Assembly: GCA_003142815.1 (NCBI GenBank)
Contig: PLNP01000016.1
Location: 1-48,626, forward strand
DNA length: 48,626 bases
Source: Rhodanobacteraceae bacterium
GTDB lineage: Bacteria; Pseudomonadota; Gammaproteobacteria; Xanthomonadales; Rhodanobacteraceae
Direction: 5' to 3'
Positions within the stretch are counted from its first letter, which is position 1; each line of letters opens with the position of its first letter. Below are positions 17,048-28,656 of the stretch, piece after piece. The notes beneath the pieces are model-generated. The model did no database searches and was not told the origin of the DNA. It was given only the letters and a program-made list of their open reading frames with translations. The position numbers were made by a program, and so were the translations under genes.

Positions 17048-18556
17048 ATGAATGCGATGCTGGCCAAGCTCAAGGAAATGCGCGAGTTCGACGGTGCGCT
17101 GCGTACCAGCGGCTTGGCCGACGCAGTCATCGAGCGCTTCGCGCAAACTGATCCGAACCTGGTCGAGGCCATCGACGAGGCCTATGTCGCGCATCTCGCG
17201 CTGCGCTCGTGCATGCCGGAATTCCTGCGCCTGGACGAAGCCGCCCAAATCAAGAAAGCGCAGGCGGATTTCGCCAACTTCTATCCCGAGGACGGCGTCA
17301 ATCCGTATATCGCGCTGGCTGCGCATGGCGCGTGGCTGATCACGCTCAAGGGCGCGGTAGTCTATGACGTTGGCGGCTACGGCATGCTCGGTTTCGGTCA
17401 CGCGCCGAAGGCGATCCTCGGCGTGATGGCGCGTCCACAGGTGATGGCGAACGTGATGACGCCGAACCTGTCGCAACTCAAGTTCGGCAACGCGCTCAAG
17501 CGCGAGATCGGCCAGAACCGCGGGGGCTGTCCGTTCGCGAAGTTCATGTGTCTCAACTCCGGTTCCGAATCGGTGTCGCTGGCCGCGCGCATCGTCGACG
17601 TCAACGCGAAGCTGATGACCGACCCTGGCGCGCGCCATGCCGGTCGCGCGATCAAGCGTGTCGCGGTCAAGGGCGCATTCCACGGTCGCACCGATCGCCC
17701 GGCGCTGTATTCCGATTCCTCGCGCAAGGCCTACGAGCAGAATCTCGCCAGCTTCCGCAACGAACACAGTTTGCTGACCGTCGAGCCCTACAGCATCGAA
17801 CACCTCAAGCAGCTGTTCGCGGACGCCGACAAGAATGGCTGGTTCATCGAAGCGGTCTTCATCGAACCGGTCATGGGCGAAGGCGACCCGGGCCGTGCGC
17901 TGACACCGGAGTTCTACAGCGCAGCGCGCGAACTGACCAAGGCACATGGCAGCCTACTCCTGATTGATTCAATCCAAGCCGGCCTGCGCGCGCATGGCGT
18001 GCTGTCGATCGTCGACTACCCGGGTTTCGAGCAGCTTGAAGCACCGGACATGGAAACCTATTCAAAGGCGCTCAACGCGGGCCAGTACCCGCTGTCGGTA
18101 CTTGCGTTGACCGCACACGCGGCAGAGCTCTACAAGAAGGGCATCTACGGCAATACGATGACCGCCAATCCGCGCGCACTGGATGTCGGCTGCACGGTAC
18201 TCGGCGCGCTCACTCCGCAACTGCGCGAGAACATCCGGGTTCGCGGCAAGGAATTTCTCGCCAAGCTCAACAAGCTGAAGGCGGAACTGCCTGGCTACAT
18301 CACCAAGGTGCAGGGCACCGGCTTGCTGGTCTCCTGCGAACTGTCCAAGGAGTTTCTCGGCTACGGCGCCGGCAGCACCGAGGAGTGGCTGCGCGAGAAC
18401 GGCTACGGCGTGATCCACGGCGGCGCCAATTCGTTGCGCTTCACGCCGAACTTCAGCGTCACCTCCGACGAAGTGGATCTGCTCATCGATGGCGTGCGCC
18501 ACGCTTTGGTCGAAGGCCCGCGCAAGTCCGAGGCGCCGCGCGCCGCGGCGGCCTGA
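17048..18556 (+). CDS. Class III PLP-dependent aminotransferase
   Basis: The 502-residue cytoplasmic protein belongs to the fold-type I class III aminotransferases, which move an amino group between an omega-amino compound and a keto acid using pyridoxal phosphate. Visible features are the glycine-rich FMCLNSGSESVSLAARI, AFHGRT, the phosphate-site region LLLIDSIQAGLRAHG with the cofactor-binding Asp, and YSKALNAGQYPLSVLAL, whose Lys is the expected Schiff-base residue. The overall arrangement recalls L-lysine 6-aminotransferase-like proteins, but I cannot fix the substrate and give no gene symbol. The ATG at 17048 is supported by GGGAGG five bases upstream. A palindrome and a leader hairpin precede it, suggesting regulation. 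It appears monocistronic. Confidence 0.85.
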   Translation: MNAMLAKLKEMREFDGALRTSGLADAVIERFAQTDPNLVEAIDEAYVAHLALRSCMPEFLRLDEAAQIKKAQADFANFYPEDGVNPYIALAAHGAWLITLKGAVVYDVGGYGMLGFGHAPKAILGVMARPQVMANVMTPNLSQLKFGNALKREIGQNRGGCPFAKFMCLNSGSESVSLAARIVDVNAKLMTDPGARHAGRAIKRVAVKGAFHGRTDRPALYSDSSRKAYEQNLASFRNEHSLLTVEPYSIEHLKQLFADADKNGWFIEAVFIEPVMGEGDPGRALTPEFYSAARELTKAHGSLLLIDSIQAGLRAHGVLSIVDYPGFEQLEAPDMETYSKALNAGQYPLSVLALTAHAAELYKKGIYGNTMTANPRALDVGCTVLGALTPQLRENIRVRGKEFLAKLNKLKAELPGYITKVQGTGLLVSCELSKEFLGYGAGSTEEWLRENGYGVIHGGANSLRFTPNFSVTSDEVDLLIDGVRHALVEGPRKSEAPRAAAA

Positions 18557-18784
18557 TCCAGGCATCCCGTTTTGGCTCGGCGCGCCGCACCCTCCGTCGC
18601 GCGCCAAGCCGCAGTCGTGCGGCGATTTCCTACGCCGGGGGTGCGAAATTCGTCGGCTGAATCGCGGCCATCGCTTGCGTGAAAATTCTCCGATCCCCCT
18701 CTTTCGTTTGGCGGGGGCTGGCGTAGACTGCGCCGCACCGATGCCAAGCGGCAGCGGCCACAACTATCGTAGAGGAGTTTCACC

Positions 18785-19225
18785 ATGCAGCTTAAGACGA
18801 CGTCATCGTTGGTTCTGGCTCTTGCACTGGTATGCGGTTCCGGCGCGCTATTCGCGCAGGACATGAGCAAAACCGGCAAGCCTTTGACCGCCCAGCAGGA
18901 AAAGATGAAGGCCTGCAACGCGGATGCAACAACGCAATCACTCAAGGGTCCGGAGCGCAAGACGTTCATGAGCACGTGCCTGAAGGGTCCGAGTGCCGCG
19001 GCTACCCCTGCGAGTGCTGCAGCAGCGAAGCCTGCCGTTGCAGCTGCGCCGGCAGTAGCAGCTGCGCCAGCAGCAGCCGCCAGCAAGCCGGTCAGCGCCA
19101 AGGCTGCCCAGCGGGAAAAAATGAAAACCTGCAACGCGAACGCGACAAGCGAAGCGCTGAAGGGCGCTGCGCGCAAGGCCTTCATGAAGACCTGCCTCTC
19201 CGGTGACGCCGCCCCCGCGCACTGA
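18785..19225 (+). CDS. PsiF-repeat exported protein
   Basis: The product has a signal peptide (LVLALALVCGSGALFAQ) and two PsiF repeats, each of the form KMKxCNAxATxxxLKGxxRKxFMxxCL (about residues 38-63 and 116-141). An Ala/Pro-rich flexible linker of about 45 residues separates them. PsiF is induced by phosphate starvation in Escherichia coli, and its biochemical role is unknown. The two Cys of each repeat could pair in the periplasm. AGAGGAG lies 6-9 bases upstream of the ATG. The gene is followed by a strong terminator and stands alone; I see no clear Pho box. Confidence 0.88.
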   Translation: MQLKTTSSLVLALALVCGSGALFAQDMSKTGKPLTAQQEKMKACNADATTQSLKGPERKTFMSTCLKGPSAAATPASAAAAKPAVAAAPAVAAAPAAAASKPVSAKAAQREKMKTCNANATSEALKGAARKAFMKTCLSGDAAPAH

Positions 19226-19247
19226 TCCGCGCTTCCTGCAATACGCG

Positions 19248-19280
19248 AACGGGCTCGCTTCGGCGAGCCCGTTTCGTTTC
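19248..19280 (+). terminator. Rho-independent terminator after the psiF-like gene
   Basis: AACGGGCTCGC (19248-19258) and GCGAGCCCGTT (19263-19273) form an 11-bp stem with a TTCG tetraloop. TTTCGTTT follows on the plus strand. Confidence 0.9.
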
Positions 19281-19481
19281 CGCGCTATTGATTCGGAACG
19301 AATTCAGATTCAGCGACCGAATCGATCCCCCAACCTTGCCCTCCCCCGCTGGCGCAGGGGAGGGAATGCGGAGTGCACTCAACCTCTGAGTGCCGGAGCA
19401 ATAAGCGTGACCGCACATTCACGGCGAAGGCAAATCCGGGCACATCCTCGCGGCGGGCGTCGCGAAGACCAGCGAGATTTC

Positions 19482-20435
19482 TCAGCGGAAGCGATCGGTC
19501 GCTTCGATCAGTTCGTGGGTGATGCCGGGTTCGAATGCCGAATGCCCCGCATCGGCGACGATGCGCAAGTCCGCTTCGGACCAGGTCCGATGCAGGTCCC
19601 ACGCGCTGCGTGCCGGACAGACCACGTCATAGCGGCCCTGCACGATGACCGCGGGAATGTCGCGCAGGCGATACGCATCACGCAACAACTGGTCGTCGCA
19701 CTCGAAGAAACCGCCGTTAACGAAGTAATGGTTCTCGATGCGCGCGAACGCGAGCGCGAATTCATCCGCTCCGCTCGACGCGATATGCGCGGGATCCTGG
19801 AACATGAAACTCGTCGCGCCCTCCCAGATCGACCACGCCTGCGCCGCAGCAAGACGGGTCGCCGCGTCCGAGCTGGTCAGGCGACGGTGATAGGCGCTCA
19901 TCAGGTCGGGGCGCTCGGCTTCGGGAATCGGCGCGAGGTAATGCTCCCACGCATCCGGAAAGAGCGCGTCGCAGCCCTTCTGGTAGAACCATTCAAGCTC
20001 CCAGCGGCGCAGCATGAAGATGCCGCGCAGCACGAGTTCCGTCACGCGCTGCGGGTGCATTTGCGAGTATGTCAGCGCGAGCGTCGAGCCCCAGGAACCG
20101 CCGAACACCTGCCAGCGCCCGATGCCGAGTTGTTCGCGCAGCCGCTCAATGTCGGCGACCAGATGCCAGGTCGTGTTGTCGGTCAGCTCCGCGTGCGGCG
20201 TCGAGCGCCCGCAACCGCGCTGATCGAACAACACGATGCGGTAGTGCGCCGGATCGAAGAAGCACCGGCACTTCGCGTTGCAGCCGGCACCGGGGCCGCC
20301 ATGCAGGAAAACGACCGGCTTGCCGTTGGGACTGCCGCACTGCTCGTAGTACATCCGATGCAGCGGCGAAACCTGCAGGAACCCGGAATCGTAGGGTTCG
20401 ATGTCGGGATACAACGTGCGGCGTTGGTCAGCCAT
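19482..20435 (-). CDS. pip: Prolyl aminopeptidase
   Basis: This is an alpha/beta hydrolase of 317 residues that removes N-terminal proline from peptides (peptidase family S33) in the cytoplasm. Motifs are VVFLHGGPGAGCN (oxyanion hole), LFDQRGCGRSTPH, GGSWGSTLALTYS with the nucleophilic Ser, GRYDVVCP with the Asp, and DAGHS with the His. The start MADQRRTLYPDIEPY matches the family. It lies 62 bases downstream of tRNA-Pro on the same strand, so read-through from the tRNA is possible. Confidence 0.95.
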   Translation of the reverse strand: MADQRRTLYPDIEPYDSGFLQVSPLHRMYYEQCGSPNGKPVVFLHGGPGAGCNAKCRCFFDPAHYRIVLFDQRGCGRSTPHAELTDNTTWHLVADIERLREQLGIGRWQVFGGSWGSTLALTYSQMHPQRVTELVLRGIFMLRRWELEWFYQKGCDALFPDAWEHYLAPIPEAERPDLMSAYHRRLTSSDAATRLAAAQAWSIWEGATSFMFQDPAHIASSGADEFALAFARIENHYFVNGGFFECDDQLLRDAYRLRDIPAVIVQGRYDVVCPARSAWDLHRTWSEADLRIVADAGHSAFEPGITHELIEATDRFR

Positions 20436-20496
20436 CGTAGGGCTCCAAACGAAACCGGCGCCGCGAGGGCGCCGGAGAATACATCGAAACCGCGAT

Positions 20497-20573
20497 TGGT
20501 CGGGGCGGCGGGATTTGAACCCACGACCCCCTGCCCCCCAGGCAGGTGCGCTACCAGGCTGCGCTACGCCCCG
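20497..20573 (-). tRNA. tRNA-Pro (GGG anticodon)
   Basis: The 77-base cloverleaf reads CGGGGCG...CGCCCCG in the acceptor stem, with discriminator A and an encoded CCA. The anticodon arm is CCTGC-CTGGGGG-GCAGG, giving anticodon GGG. It lies at the end of the pheST-ihfA-merR block, as in other Xanthomonadales. Confidence 0.97.
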
Positions 20574-20711
20574 ACGTTGGCGGCAACTCGAAAAGGACAC
20601 GAATTGTAGCAGATCGCCACGATGCTCCGAACGTGTTGCGCGAGCTGATCGAGCGGCGAGGCAGCTGAAGCCGCTCCTGCAAAATCACCCAACAGCGCAA
20701 TGGCGACGAGA

Positions 20712-21068
20712 TCACCGTCGCAGGATCTGCAGCACTTCCTCGAGTTCCTGGCGCACCTGGCGCACGATCTGGCCCGAGATAGTGGATTCCGCGCGCGCCT
20801 GGGATCCTTCCAGGCGCTGACGCGCGCCGGTGATCGTGAAACCCTGCTCGTAGAGCAGCGAACGGATCTGACGGATCATCAGCACGTCATGGCGCTGGTA
20901 ATAGCGGCGATTGCCGCGGCGCTTCACCGGCTTGAGGTTCGGGAATTCCTGTTCCCAATAGCGCAACACGTGTGGCTTCACGCCACACAGCTCGCTGACC
21001 TCGCCAATCGTGAAATAGCGCTTTGCCGGGATGACCGGGAGTTCGCTGTTACTGCCCTGATCCAGCAT
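20712..21068 (-). CDS. MerR family transcriptional regulator
   Basis: The 118-residue protein is a MerR-type DNA-binding regulator. Its winged-helix motif [20 protein letters not shown] is followed by [12 protein letters not shown] and [18 protein letters not shown] coiled-coil dimer helix forms the rest. It lacks the C-terminal cysteine effector sites of metal-sensing members, so its ligand, if any, is unknown. Its ATG lies inside the last codons of ihfA (20-base overlap), so translation is coupled to ihfA. Confidence 0.93.
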   Translation of the reverse strand: MLDQGSNSELPVIPAKRYFTIGEVSELCGVKPHVLRYWEQEFPNLKPVKRRGNRRYYQRHDVLMIRQIRSLLYEQGFTITGARQRLEGSQARAESTISGQIVRQVRQELEEVLQILRR

Positions 21069-21348
21069 AGGCCTCGACCCGGAGCTTTAGTTTCTGTCCC
21101 GGACGGAACGTCACCACCCGCCGCGCGGAGATCGGAATCTCCACGCCGGTCTTGGGGTTACGTCCGGGACGCTGATTCTTGAATCGCAGATCGAAGTTGC
21201 CGAAACCCGACAGCTTGACCTGCTCCCCTTTTTCCAGTGCATCGCGCACGACTTCAAAGAACGCGTCGACGAATTCCTTGGCTTCGCGTTTGTTGAGCCC
21301 AACGTCCAGAAACAGACGCTCGGCCATCTCCGCCTTCGTCAGCGCCAT
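21049..21348 (-). CDS. ihfA: Integration host factor subunit alpha
   Basis: IHF-alpha pairs with IHF-beta to bend DNA in recombination, replication and transcription. The 99-residue length is exactly typical. [15 protein letters not shown] begins the protein, the DNA-contacting beta-arm contains [14 protein letters not shown], and GFGNFDLR precedes it. The start at 21348 has a GAGG-type ribosome site just upstream, overlapping the pheT end. The stop of pheT is one base away, so the genes form one unit. Confidence 0.97.
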   Translation of the reverse strand: MALTKAEMAERLFLDVGLNKREAKEFVDAFFEVVRDALEKGEQVKLSGFGNFDLRFKNQRPGRNPKTGVEIPISARRVVTFRPGQKLKLRVEAYAGSGQ

Positions 21349-21349
21349 C

Positions 21350-23716
21350 CTACCCTCGCAGCTTTGCTTTGCAACCAGATTCAAGTGCGGCGACCACGAG
21401 AGCCACCCAGCGGTCCGCGTCCTGATCCGTAAGCGTGCGGTAACGGTCCTGCAAAATCAAGCCCATAGCGAGACTCTTGATGCCGATCCCGAGGTTGACA
21501 CCCACGTACCGATCGAACAGGACGATGTCCCCAAGCGTTTCGCCAACTGCATCGCGAATGGTTGTTTCGACCTGCGCATACGGCACACTTTCGGGCAGTT
21601 CGAATGAAAGATCGCGGCGCACGAACGGATAGCGCGAAACCGGCTCCGCCTTCGGCAACGAGCGATCGGCGACGGCAGCGACGTCGAGCTCGAACACGAA
21701 AATGTCGTCTTCAAGGCCCAATGCCTTGAGCAGATCCGGATGCAACGCGCCGAGGTGACCGACGTGCCTGTCGCCACGGCGCAACTCGGCGCTTTGGCCA
21801 GGGTGCAGCCAAGGCAGCGCAGCAGGCGCGCAGCGAAAATCGTGCGCTACGTTGGTCAGCGCCAACAGGGATTCAACATCGCCTTTCACGTCGAAGAAAT
21901 CGATCGCACGGCGCGCTTCGCCCCACTGCTCGGCGAAGGCAGCACCGCAGGCAACCCCGGCGATACGCAGGGTCTCGATCGCTCCGTGGAATACATTGCC
22001 GACCTCGAAAAGGCGTACGCGCTCCTGCTGGCGGCGGCGGTTCGCCGCCAGCGCCGCGACCAGGGCAGGCAGCAGCGAGGTGCGCATCACGCCGAGATCG
22101 GCTGACAGCGGATTGGCAAGCGCGACTGCGCCGTCATCGAGTTTCCACTGCGCCAGGACGTCGCCAGCGAGAAACGCGTAGCAGACCGCTTCGACATAGT
22201 CGCGCGCGACCAGCTGTGTGCGCAGGCGCTCGATGCCGAGCTTCGCCTCGCGCAGCACCGGTGCGAGCAGCTCGCCGCGCGGCGCGCGTGTCGGCACGCG
22301 CTCGTAGCCATACACGCGCACGACTTCCTCGATCAGGTCTTCCTCGATCGCGAGGTCGAAGCGCCAGCTCGGCGGCGTCGCGCTCCACCCTTCGGCGGTG
22401 CGTTCGACGGCGATGCCAAGCGCGGCGAGGATGCGCTCGATCTCGGCATCGGCAATGTCGAGATCGAGCAGGCGCGCAAGCCGCGCGCGCCGCAGGATGA
22501 CCGGCGCGCGTTTCGGCAGCGCATCGGGATGCACGGCCTCGACAACCGGTCCGGCCCCGCCGCCGGCGATCTCGATCAGCAACGCGCTGGCGCGTTCAAT
22601 CGCCAGTCGCGGCAGTTCCGGGTCGACGCCACGCTCGAAGCGGTGCGAGGCATCGGTGTGCATGCCGAGCTTGCGCGCACGGCCCATGATCGCGGACGGT
22701 GCGAAATGCGCGCTCTCGAGGAATACGTTGCGCGTCGCATCGGTTACCCGCGAGTCGTGACCGCCCATGACGCCGGCCAACGCGAGCGGTTTCGCGTCGT
22801 CGGCGATGACGAGGAAGTCGGCATCGAGTTTCGCGTCGCCGCCGTCGAGCAGTTTCAACGTCTCGCCCGCGCGCCCGCGGCGCACGACGATCGCGCCGGC
22901 CAGCGCGTCGTTGTCGAACGCGTGCAGCGGCTGACCCAGTTCGAGCATCACAAGATGAGTCACGTCCACGATCGCACTGATCGGACGCAATCCACTGCGG
23001 CGCAGACGTTCGGCGAGCCACAACGGGCTCTTTAGCGACGCGTCGATACCTTCGATCACGCGACCCAGGTAGCGCGGGCAATCGGCGCCTGCATTGATGC
23101 GCACAGCGCGTTTAGCGGCGCTCGTCACCGCGACCGGATTTACCGCGGACGGCTGGAAATGGGTACCGAACAACGCCGCCGCATCGCGTGCGAGGCCATG
23201 CACGCTGAGGCAATCCGGGCGATTCGGGGTCAGCTTGATCTCGATGCTGGCGTCCGGCAGGCCGAGGTAACGCGCCAGCGCCTCGCCGACCGGCGCATCC
23301 GACGGCAGCTCCATCAGGCCGGACGCAGCGGCGTCGATGCCGAGTTCCTTCGCCGAGCACAGCATGCCGTTGGATTCGACGCCGCGCAGCGCGGCCTTCC
23401 TGATTTCGATGCCGTTCGGCAATTTCGCGCCGATCATCGCCAGCGGCGCCTTGAGTCCGAGTCGCGCGTTCGGTGCGCCGCAGACGATCGTCAGCGCCTC
23501 ACCCGCGCCGGATGCAACCTGGCAGACGCGCAACTTGTCGGCGTTCGGATGCGGCTCGCAGCCGACGATCTCGCCGACGACGACGCGATCGAGTGAACCA
23601 CCGAGCGCTTCGACGCCTTCGACTTCGAGCCCGGCCATCGTCAGCCGGTGCATCAGCGTGTCACGGTCGACCGGGATATCGACGAGTTCGCGCAGCCAGT
23701 TTTCGCTGAATTTCAT
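21350..23716 (-). CDS. pheT: Phenylalanine-tRNA ligase beta subunit
   Basis: The large subunit of the heterotetrameric phenylalanyl-tRNA synthetase has 788 residues, a normal length. It starts [11 protein letters not shown] and has an EMAP/tRNA-binding domain ([18 protein letters not shown]). B3/B4 editing and B5 domains follow, and the C-terminal anticodon-binding fold ends with [17 protein letters not shown] use the ATG at 23716; ten upstream codons of the longer frame are not conserved. The 146-base gap to pheS holds a dispersed palindrome, so mRNA processing or pausing is possible there. Confidence 0.97.
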   Translation of the reverse strand: MKFSENWLRELVDIPVDRDTLMHRLTMAGLEVEGVEALGGSLDRVVVGEIVGCEPHPNADKLRVCQVASGAGEALTIVCGAPNARLGLKAPLAMIGAKLPNGIEIRKAALRGVESNGMLCSAKELGIDAAASGLMELPSDAPVGEALARYLGLPDASIEIKLTPNRPDCLSVHGLARDAAALFGTHFQPSAVNPVAVTSAAKRAVRINAGADCPRYLGRVIEGIDASLKSPLWLAERLRRSGLRPISAIVDVTHLVMLELGQPLHAFDNDALAGAIVVRRGRAGETLKLLDGGDAKLDADFLVIADDAKPLALAGVMGGHDSRVTDATRNVFLESAHFAPSAIMGRARKLGMHTDASHRFERGVDPELPRLAIERASALLIEIAGGGAGPVVEAVHPDALPKRAPVILRRARLARLLDLDIADAEIERILAALGIAVERTAEGWSATPPSWRFDLAIEEDLIEEVVRVYGYERVPTRAPRGELLAPVLREAKLGIERLRTQLVARDYVEAVCYAFLAGDVLAQWKLDDGAVALANPLSADLGVMRTSLLPALVAALAANRRRQQERVRLFEVGNVFHGAIETLRIAGVACGAAFAEQWGEARRAIDFFDVKGDVESLLALTNVAHDFRCAPAALPWLHPGQSAELRRGDRHVGHLGALHPDLLKALGLEDDIFVFELDVAAVADRSLPKAEPVSRYPFVRRDLSFELPESVPYAQVETTIRDAVGETLGDIVLFDRYVGVNLGIGIKSLAMGLILQDRYRTLTDQDADRWVALVVAALESGCKAKLRG

Positions 23717-23749
23717 TTCTTTCTGCTCGTTTCTCTCTTTCGTCATTCC

Positions 23750-23845
23750 GGCCCTTCGACAGGCTCAGGATAGACCGGCCTTCGGCCAAGCCGAAACCCA
23801 GTGTCTTCGCAAAGGCACTGGACCCCGGCTTCCGCCGGGGCGACG
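23750..23845. repeat. Dispersed repeat between pheS and pheT
   Basis: GGCCCTTCGACAGGCTCAGGA (positions 23750-23770) recurs with one change at 28873-28893. Nested palindromes follow (CGGCCTTCGGCC; CCCCGGCTTCCGCCGGGG at 23824-23841). It is an intergenic repeat unit widespread in proteobacteria (established knowledge). It sits inside the pheST operon. Confidence 0.7.
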
Positions 23846-23862
23846 ATTATCTAGTGGATGTC

Positions 23863-25179
<1,317 letters not shown>

Positions 25180-25215
25180 TCACTCAATATCGCAGCGGCG
25201 CAACGCGCCGAACGA

Positions 25216-25575
25216 TTACGCGGCCAGATTGGCCTTGGCTTTTTCCGCGAGCGCGCCGAACGCCTTGATATCTTGCACGGCGAGGTCCGCGAGCACCTTG
25301 CGGTCGAGCGTGATGTCGGCCTTCCTGAGGCCGTTCATCAGGCGGCTGTATGACAGCCCGAACATGCGCGCACCCGCGTTGATGCGGACGATCCACAGCG
25401 CGCGGAAATTACGCTTCTTCTGCTTGCGGCCAATGTACGCATACTGGTGCGCCCTGGTGACCGCCTGCTTGGCGACGCGATATACCTTGCGACGCGCGTT
25501 GTAATAACCCTTGGCTTTGCCGATGAGCTTCTTGTGCCGACGATGGGCGGTGACGCCACGCTTGACTCGTGCCAT
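25216..25575 (-). CDS. rplT: 50S ribosomal protein L20
   Basis: L20 binds 23S rRNA early in large-subunit assembly and in many bacteria represses its own operon by binding the mRNA leader. The 119-residue product is typical: [35 protein letters not shown] and [18 protein letters not shown]. It follows rpmI after 12 bases and is followed by a strong hairpin. Confidence 0.98.
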   Translation of the reverse strand: MARVKRGVTAHRRHKKLIGKAKGYYNARRKVYRVAKQAVTRAHQYAYIGRKQKKRNFRALWIVRINAGARMFGLSYSRLMNGLRKADITLDRKVLADLAVQDIKAFGALAEKAKANLAA

Positions 25576-25587
25576 GGTTCGTCTCCC

Positions 25588-25785
25588 TTATGCGTACGGC
25601 AGCATGCGCGCGACGCGACCAGCGTCTTCTTTACGCACATGGTTGGGGGCGCGCAGACCACGCTTAAGCTTGGTCGACTTCTTGGTAAGGATGTGGCTCC
25701 TGAACGCGTGACCGCACTTGAACTTGCCGGACGCGGTCTTGCGGAACCGCTTCGCAGCGGCCCGGTTGGTTTTCATCTTGGGCAT
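25588..25785 (-). CDS. rpmI: 50S ribosomal protein L35
   Basis: This is the 65-residue large-subunit protein L35, basic throughout: [35 protein letters not shown], and an end in RMLPYA. The start at 25785 (MPKMKT) is fixed by family length; upstream codons of the longer frame are not conserved. It forms the infC-rpmI-rplT group, although 264 bases separate it from infC. Confidence 0.98.
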   Translation of the reverse strand: MPKMKTNRAAAKRFRKTASGKFKCGHAFRSHILTKKSTKLKRGLRAPNHVRKEDAGRVARMLPYA

Positions 25786-25948
25786 AACACAACTCCGTGA
25801 TTGATCTTCGTTACTGGCGCGAGCGGCGGCGTGAACCGCACTTTCCATCCTGCTCGATCCGGCTTGTGTGGCCCGCAAGCGGGCCGGCTCCTGCGCTTAC
25901 TCCCTTTCCCCACCGTTTTCTTGGTAGGGAGAGGGTAACTGCTTTGCT

Positions 25949-25982
25949 CCCTCTCCCCGACGGTTTTTCGTCGGGGAGAGGG
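25949..25982. repeat. Dispersed palindrome in the infC-rpmI gap
   Basis: CCCTCTCCCCGACG (25949-25962) pairs perfectly with CGTCGGGGAGAGGG (25969-25982). A weaker related unit lies at about 25900-25936. The same palindrome type occurs at 42883-42919. It lies where an L20-responsive leader would be expected, so it may influence rpmI-rplT expression. Confidence 0.75.
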
Positions 25983-26049
25983 GAACGTGTCGTGTCGTGC
26001 GGAATCTCCATCTGGAGACGTCGCTGAGCTATAAGGCTTTTAACTCCGA

Positions 26050-26574
26050 TCAGGTCTTTTTCTTGGGGGCGATCATCATGACCATCAAGCGCCCTTCCAT
26101 CCTCGGATATTGCTCAATCACCGCTTCCTCGGTGATATCTGCGGAAATCTTGTCGACCATCATCCGACCGAGTTCCTGATGCGCCATCTCGCGGCCGCGG
26201 AAGCGGATCGTGATCTTGACCTTGTCGCCTTCCTCCAGGAACCGCCGCAGATTGCGCATCTTGATCGCGTAATCGCCAATGTCCGTGGTCGGACGGAACT
26301 TCAGTTCCTTGATCTCGACCTGTTTCTGCTTCTTCTTGGCCGCGTGGGCCTTCTTCTGTGTCTCGAACTTGAACTTGCCGAAATCCATGATCCGGCATAC
26401 CGGTGGATCGCCGTTCGGCTGGATTTCGACCAGATCCATGCCCACTTCCTGAGCCATGGCCAGCGCTTCGTCGCGGGACAGGATTCCAACCTGCTCCCCT
26501 TCAGCGCCAATCACACGTACGCGCGGAACACGAATCTCCAGGTTCCTGCGGTTCGGTTTGCTATCGGTGGCGAT
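26050..26574 (-). CDS. infC: Translation initiation factor IF-3 (ATC start)
   Basis: IF-3 binds the 30S subunit and checks the start codon. The product shows NRRNLEIRVPRVRVIG at the N-terminus, VEIQPNGDPPVCRIMDFGKF, the linker Lys run, and FRGREMAHQELG, ending in APKKKT. In frame, a TGA (26578-26580) is followed only by AGT and then ATC (26572-26574). GGAGG lies eight bases upstream of that ATC, and no ATG, GTG or TTG occurs before the conserved N-terminus. The ATC is therefore the likely start, giving 174 residues. Escherichia coli infC uses the rare AUU and controls itself through it, so the same logic is expected. The gene follows thrS by 41 bases. Confidence 0.96.
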   Translation of the reverse strand: MATDSKPNRRNLEIRVPRVRVIGAEGEQVGILSRDEALAMAQEVGMDLVEIQPNGDPPVCRIMDFGKFKFETQKKAHAAKKKQKQVEIKELKFRPTTDIGDYAIKMRNLRRFLEEGDKVKITIRFRGREMAHQELGRMMVDKISADITEEAVIEQYPRMEGRLMVMMIAPKKKT

Positions 26575-26615
26575 ACTTCAATCCTCCAGGGGGAACGGTT
26601 CCGAGCGCGCCCAAA

Positions 26616-28520
26616 TCAGGGGCGCACGCACTCGGATTTCAGGCGCTCGGCAAAGGCCGAGATCGACATCGACCCCAGATCCTCGCCTGCGCGCGTGCGC
26701 AAAGCAACAGCTCCCGCTTCCTTTTCCCGATCGCCAACGACCAGGAGGTAGGGAACCTTGTCCAACGTGTGCTCGCGGATTTTATAGCCGATCTTCTCGT
26801 TGCGCAAATCGCCCTCCACACGGAGTCCTTGCGCAACAAGGGTTTGCACGGTTTCAGTCACATAATCGGCCTGCGCGCCGGTGATGTTCATGACCACCGC
26901 CTGCACCGGGGCCAGCCAGGCCGGGAACGCGCCGGCATGGTGCTCGATCAGGATGCCGATGAAGCGCTCCATCGAGCCGACGATGGCCCGATGCAGCATG
27001 ACCGGCGTATGCCGGGCCGAATCCTCGCCGACATATTCGGCGCCGAGGCGCCCCGGCATCGAGAAATCGACCTGCATCGTGCCGACTTGCCAGGCGCGAC
27101 CAATCGAGTCCTTCATGTGGTACTCGATCTTCGGGCCGTAGAACGCGCCCTCGCCCGGCAATTCCTGCCATTCGACCCCGCAGGCACGCAGCGCCGAGCG
27201 CAACGCCTCTTCGGATTTGTCCCAGACCTCATCCGAACCGATGCGCGGATCCGGCCTGAGCGCGATCTTCAATCCGATGTCGGAAAACCCGAAATGCGCA
27301 TACACGTCCATCGCCTGGCGATGGAACGCAACCACCTCGGCCTCGATCTGACCCTCGGTGCAGAAAATGTGGCCGTCGTCCTGCACAAAGCCGCGCACGC
27401 GCAGCAGGCCATGCAGCGCGCCGGAGGGTTCGTTGCGGTGGCAGGAGCCGAATTCACCGTAGCGGATCGGCAGCTCGCGATAGCTGCGCAGGCCGTGGTT
27501 GTAGATCTGCACGTGACCCGGACAGTTCATCGGCTTGAGCGCGTAATCGCGATTCTCCGACGAGGTCGTGAACATGTTGTCGCGATAGTTGGCCCAGTGC
27601 CCGGTTTTTTCCCACAGCGACTTGTCCAGGATTTGCGGGCAGCGTACTTCCTGATAGCCGCTGTCACGGTAGACCTGGCGCATGTACTGCTCGACGACCT
27701 GCCAGATCGACCAGCCCTTCGGATGCCAGAACACGAGTCCGGGCGCTTCTTCCTGGATATGGAAAAGGTCGAGCTGCTTGCCGATCTTGCGATGGTCGCG
27801 CTTCTCCGCCTCTTCGAGCAGGGTCAAGTACGCGTTCAGATCCTTGTCGTTGAGCCAGGCCGTGCCATAGATGCGCGACAGCATCGCGTTGTCGGAATTG
27901 CCGCGCCAATACGCGCCGGCGACCTTCATCAACTTGAAGGTTTTCAACTTGCTGGTGTTCGGCACGTGCGGACCACGGCATAGATCCGTGAACTCGCCCT
28001 GCGAGTACAGCGAAATCTCCTCGTTGGCCGGAATGCTCTCGATGATCTGCGCCTTGTATTCCTCGCCCTTGGCGCGGAAATACTTGACCGCCTCGTCGCG
28101 CGCCATCACCGAGCGCGAGACCGGCAGCGCGGCGGCCGCGATCTTCTTCATCTCTGCCTCGATCGCGGCAAGATCCTCGGTCGTGAACTGGCGCTCGAAC
28201 GCGAAGTCGTAGAAAAAGCCGTTCTCGATGACCGGCCCGATCGTGACCTGCGCGTTCGGAAACAGGCGCTGCACCGCCTGCGCGAGCAGGTGCGCGGTCG
28301 AGTGGCGGATGATCTCGAGCGCCTCCGGACTTTTCTCGGTGACGATTTCAAGGCGTGCGTCGTGCTCGATCGGGCGACTGCTATCGACGAGCTTGCCGTC
28401 GACCTTGCCGGCCAGCGCGGCCTTGGCGAGGCCGGGACCAATCGAGACGGCGACATCCTGCACGGTCGGCGCATGCTCGAACTGTTTCTGGCTGCCGTCG
28501 GGGAGCGTGACGTTGATCAT
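26616..28520 (-). CDS. thrS: Threonine-tRNA ligase
   Basis: ThrRS charges tRNA-Thr and edits mischarged Ser-tRNA. The 634-residue product has the TGS domain ([14 protein letters not shown]), the editing site ([19 protein letters not shown]), class II motif 2 with [19 protein letters not shown], and the zinc ligands in [13 protein letters not shown] with later Cys/His. The anticodon domain ends in LKSECVRP. It is the first gene of the translation cluster. A bidirectional terminator (28541-28566) lies just upstream, so its promoter must be very close or further back beyond tRNA-Val. Confidence 0.98.
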   Translation of the reverse strand: MINVTLPDGSQKQFEHAPTVQDVAVSIGPGLAKAALAGKVDGKLVDSSRPIEHDARLEIVTEKSPEALEIIRHSTAHLLAQAVQRLFPNAQVTIGPVIENGFFYDFAFERQFTTEDLAAIEAEMKKIAAAALPVSRSVMARDEAVKYFRAKGEEYKAQIIESIPANEEISLYSQGEFTDLCRGPHVPNTSKLKTFKLMKVAGAYWRGNSDNAMLSRIYGTAWLNDKDLNAYLTLLEEAEKRDHRKIGKQLDLFHIQEEAPGLVFWHPKGWSIWQVVEQYMRQVYRDSGYQEVRCPQILDKSLWEKTGHWANYRDNMFTTSSENRDYALKPMNCPGHVQIYNHGLRSYRELPIRYGEFGSCHRNEPSGALHGLLRVRGFVQDDGHIFCTEGQIEAEVVAFHRQAMDVYAHFGFSDIGLKIALRPDPRIGSDEVWDKSEEALRSALRACGVEWQELPGEGAFYGPKIEYHMKDSIGRAWQVGTMQVDFSMPGRLGAEYVGEDSARHTPVMLHRAIVGSMERFIGILIEHHAGAFPAWLAPVQAVVMNITGAQADYVTETVQTLVAQGLRVEGDLRNEKIGYKIREHTLDKVPYLLVVGDREKEAGAVALRTRAGEDLGSMSISAFAERLKSECVRP

Positions 28521-28540
28521 TTGACGTTTTCCGGGGACAC

Positions 28541-28566
28541 AAAAAAGGGCGCCCGAAGCGCCCTTT
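28541..28566 (-). terminator. Terminator after tRNA-Val
   Basis: AAAGGGCGC (28544-28552) pairs with GCGCCCTTT (28558-28566) around CCGAA. On the minus strand T residues follow, so it ends the tRNA-Val transcript before thrS. Confidence 0.8.
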
Positions 28567-28656
28567 CTCTACTACCTGGACGGTTCGCGCGATTCTCAGA
28601 TGAGGTTGAAGGTTCGCGTCATGGTGATCGTGTTCTTTCGAACTACGTTTCGTAAC

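Noticed and set aside
19330-19430. Small hairpins after the PsiF gene as an RNA gene
   Set aside because: They match the CCCTCCCC-type repeat pattern and lack promoter or terminator signals of their own.
23750-23845. Terminator or promoter between pheS and pheT
   Set aside because: The palindromes match dispersed repeats and lack a T tract; no promoter boxes were found.
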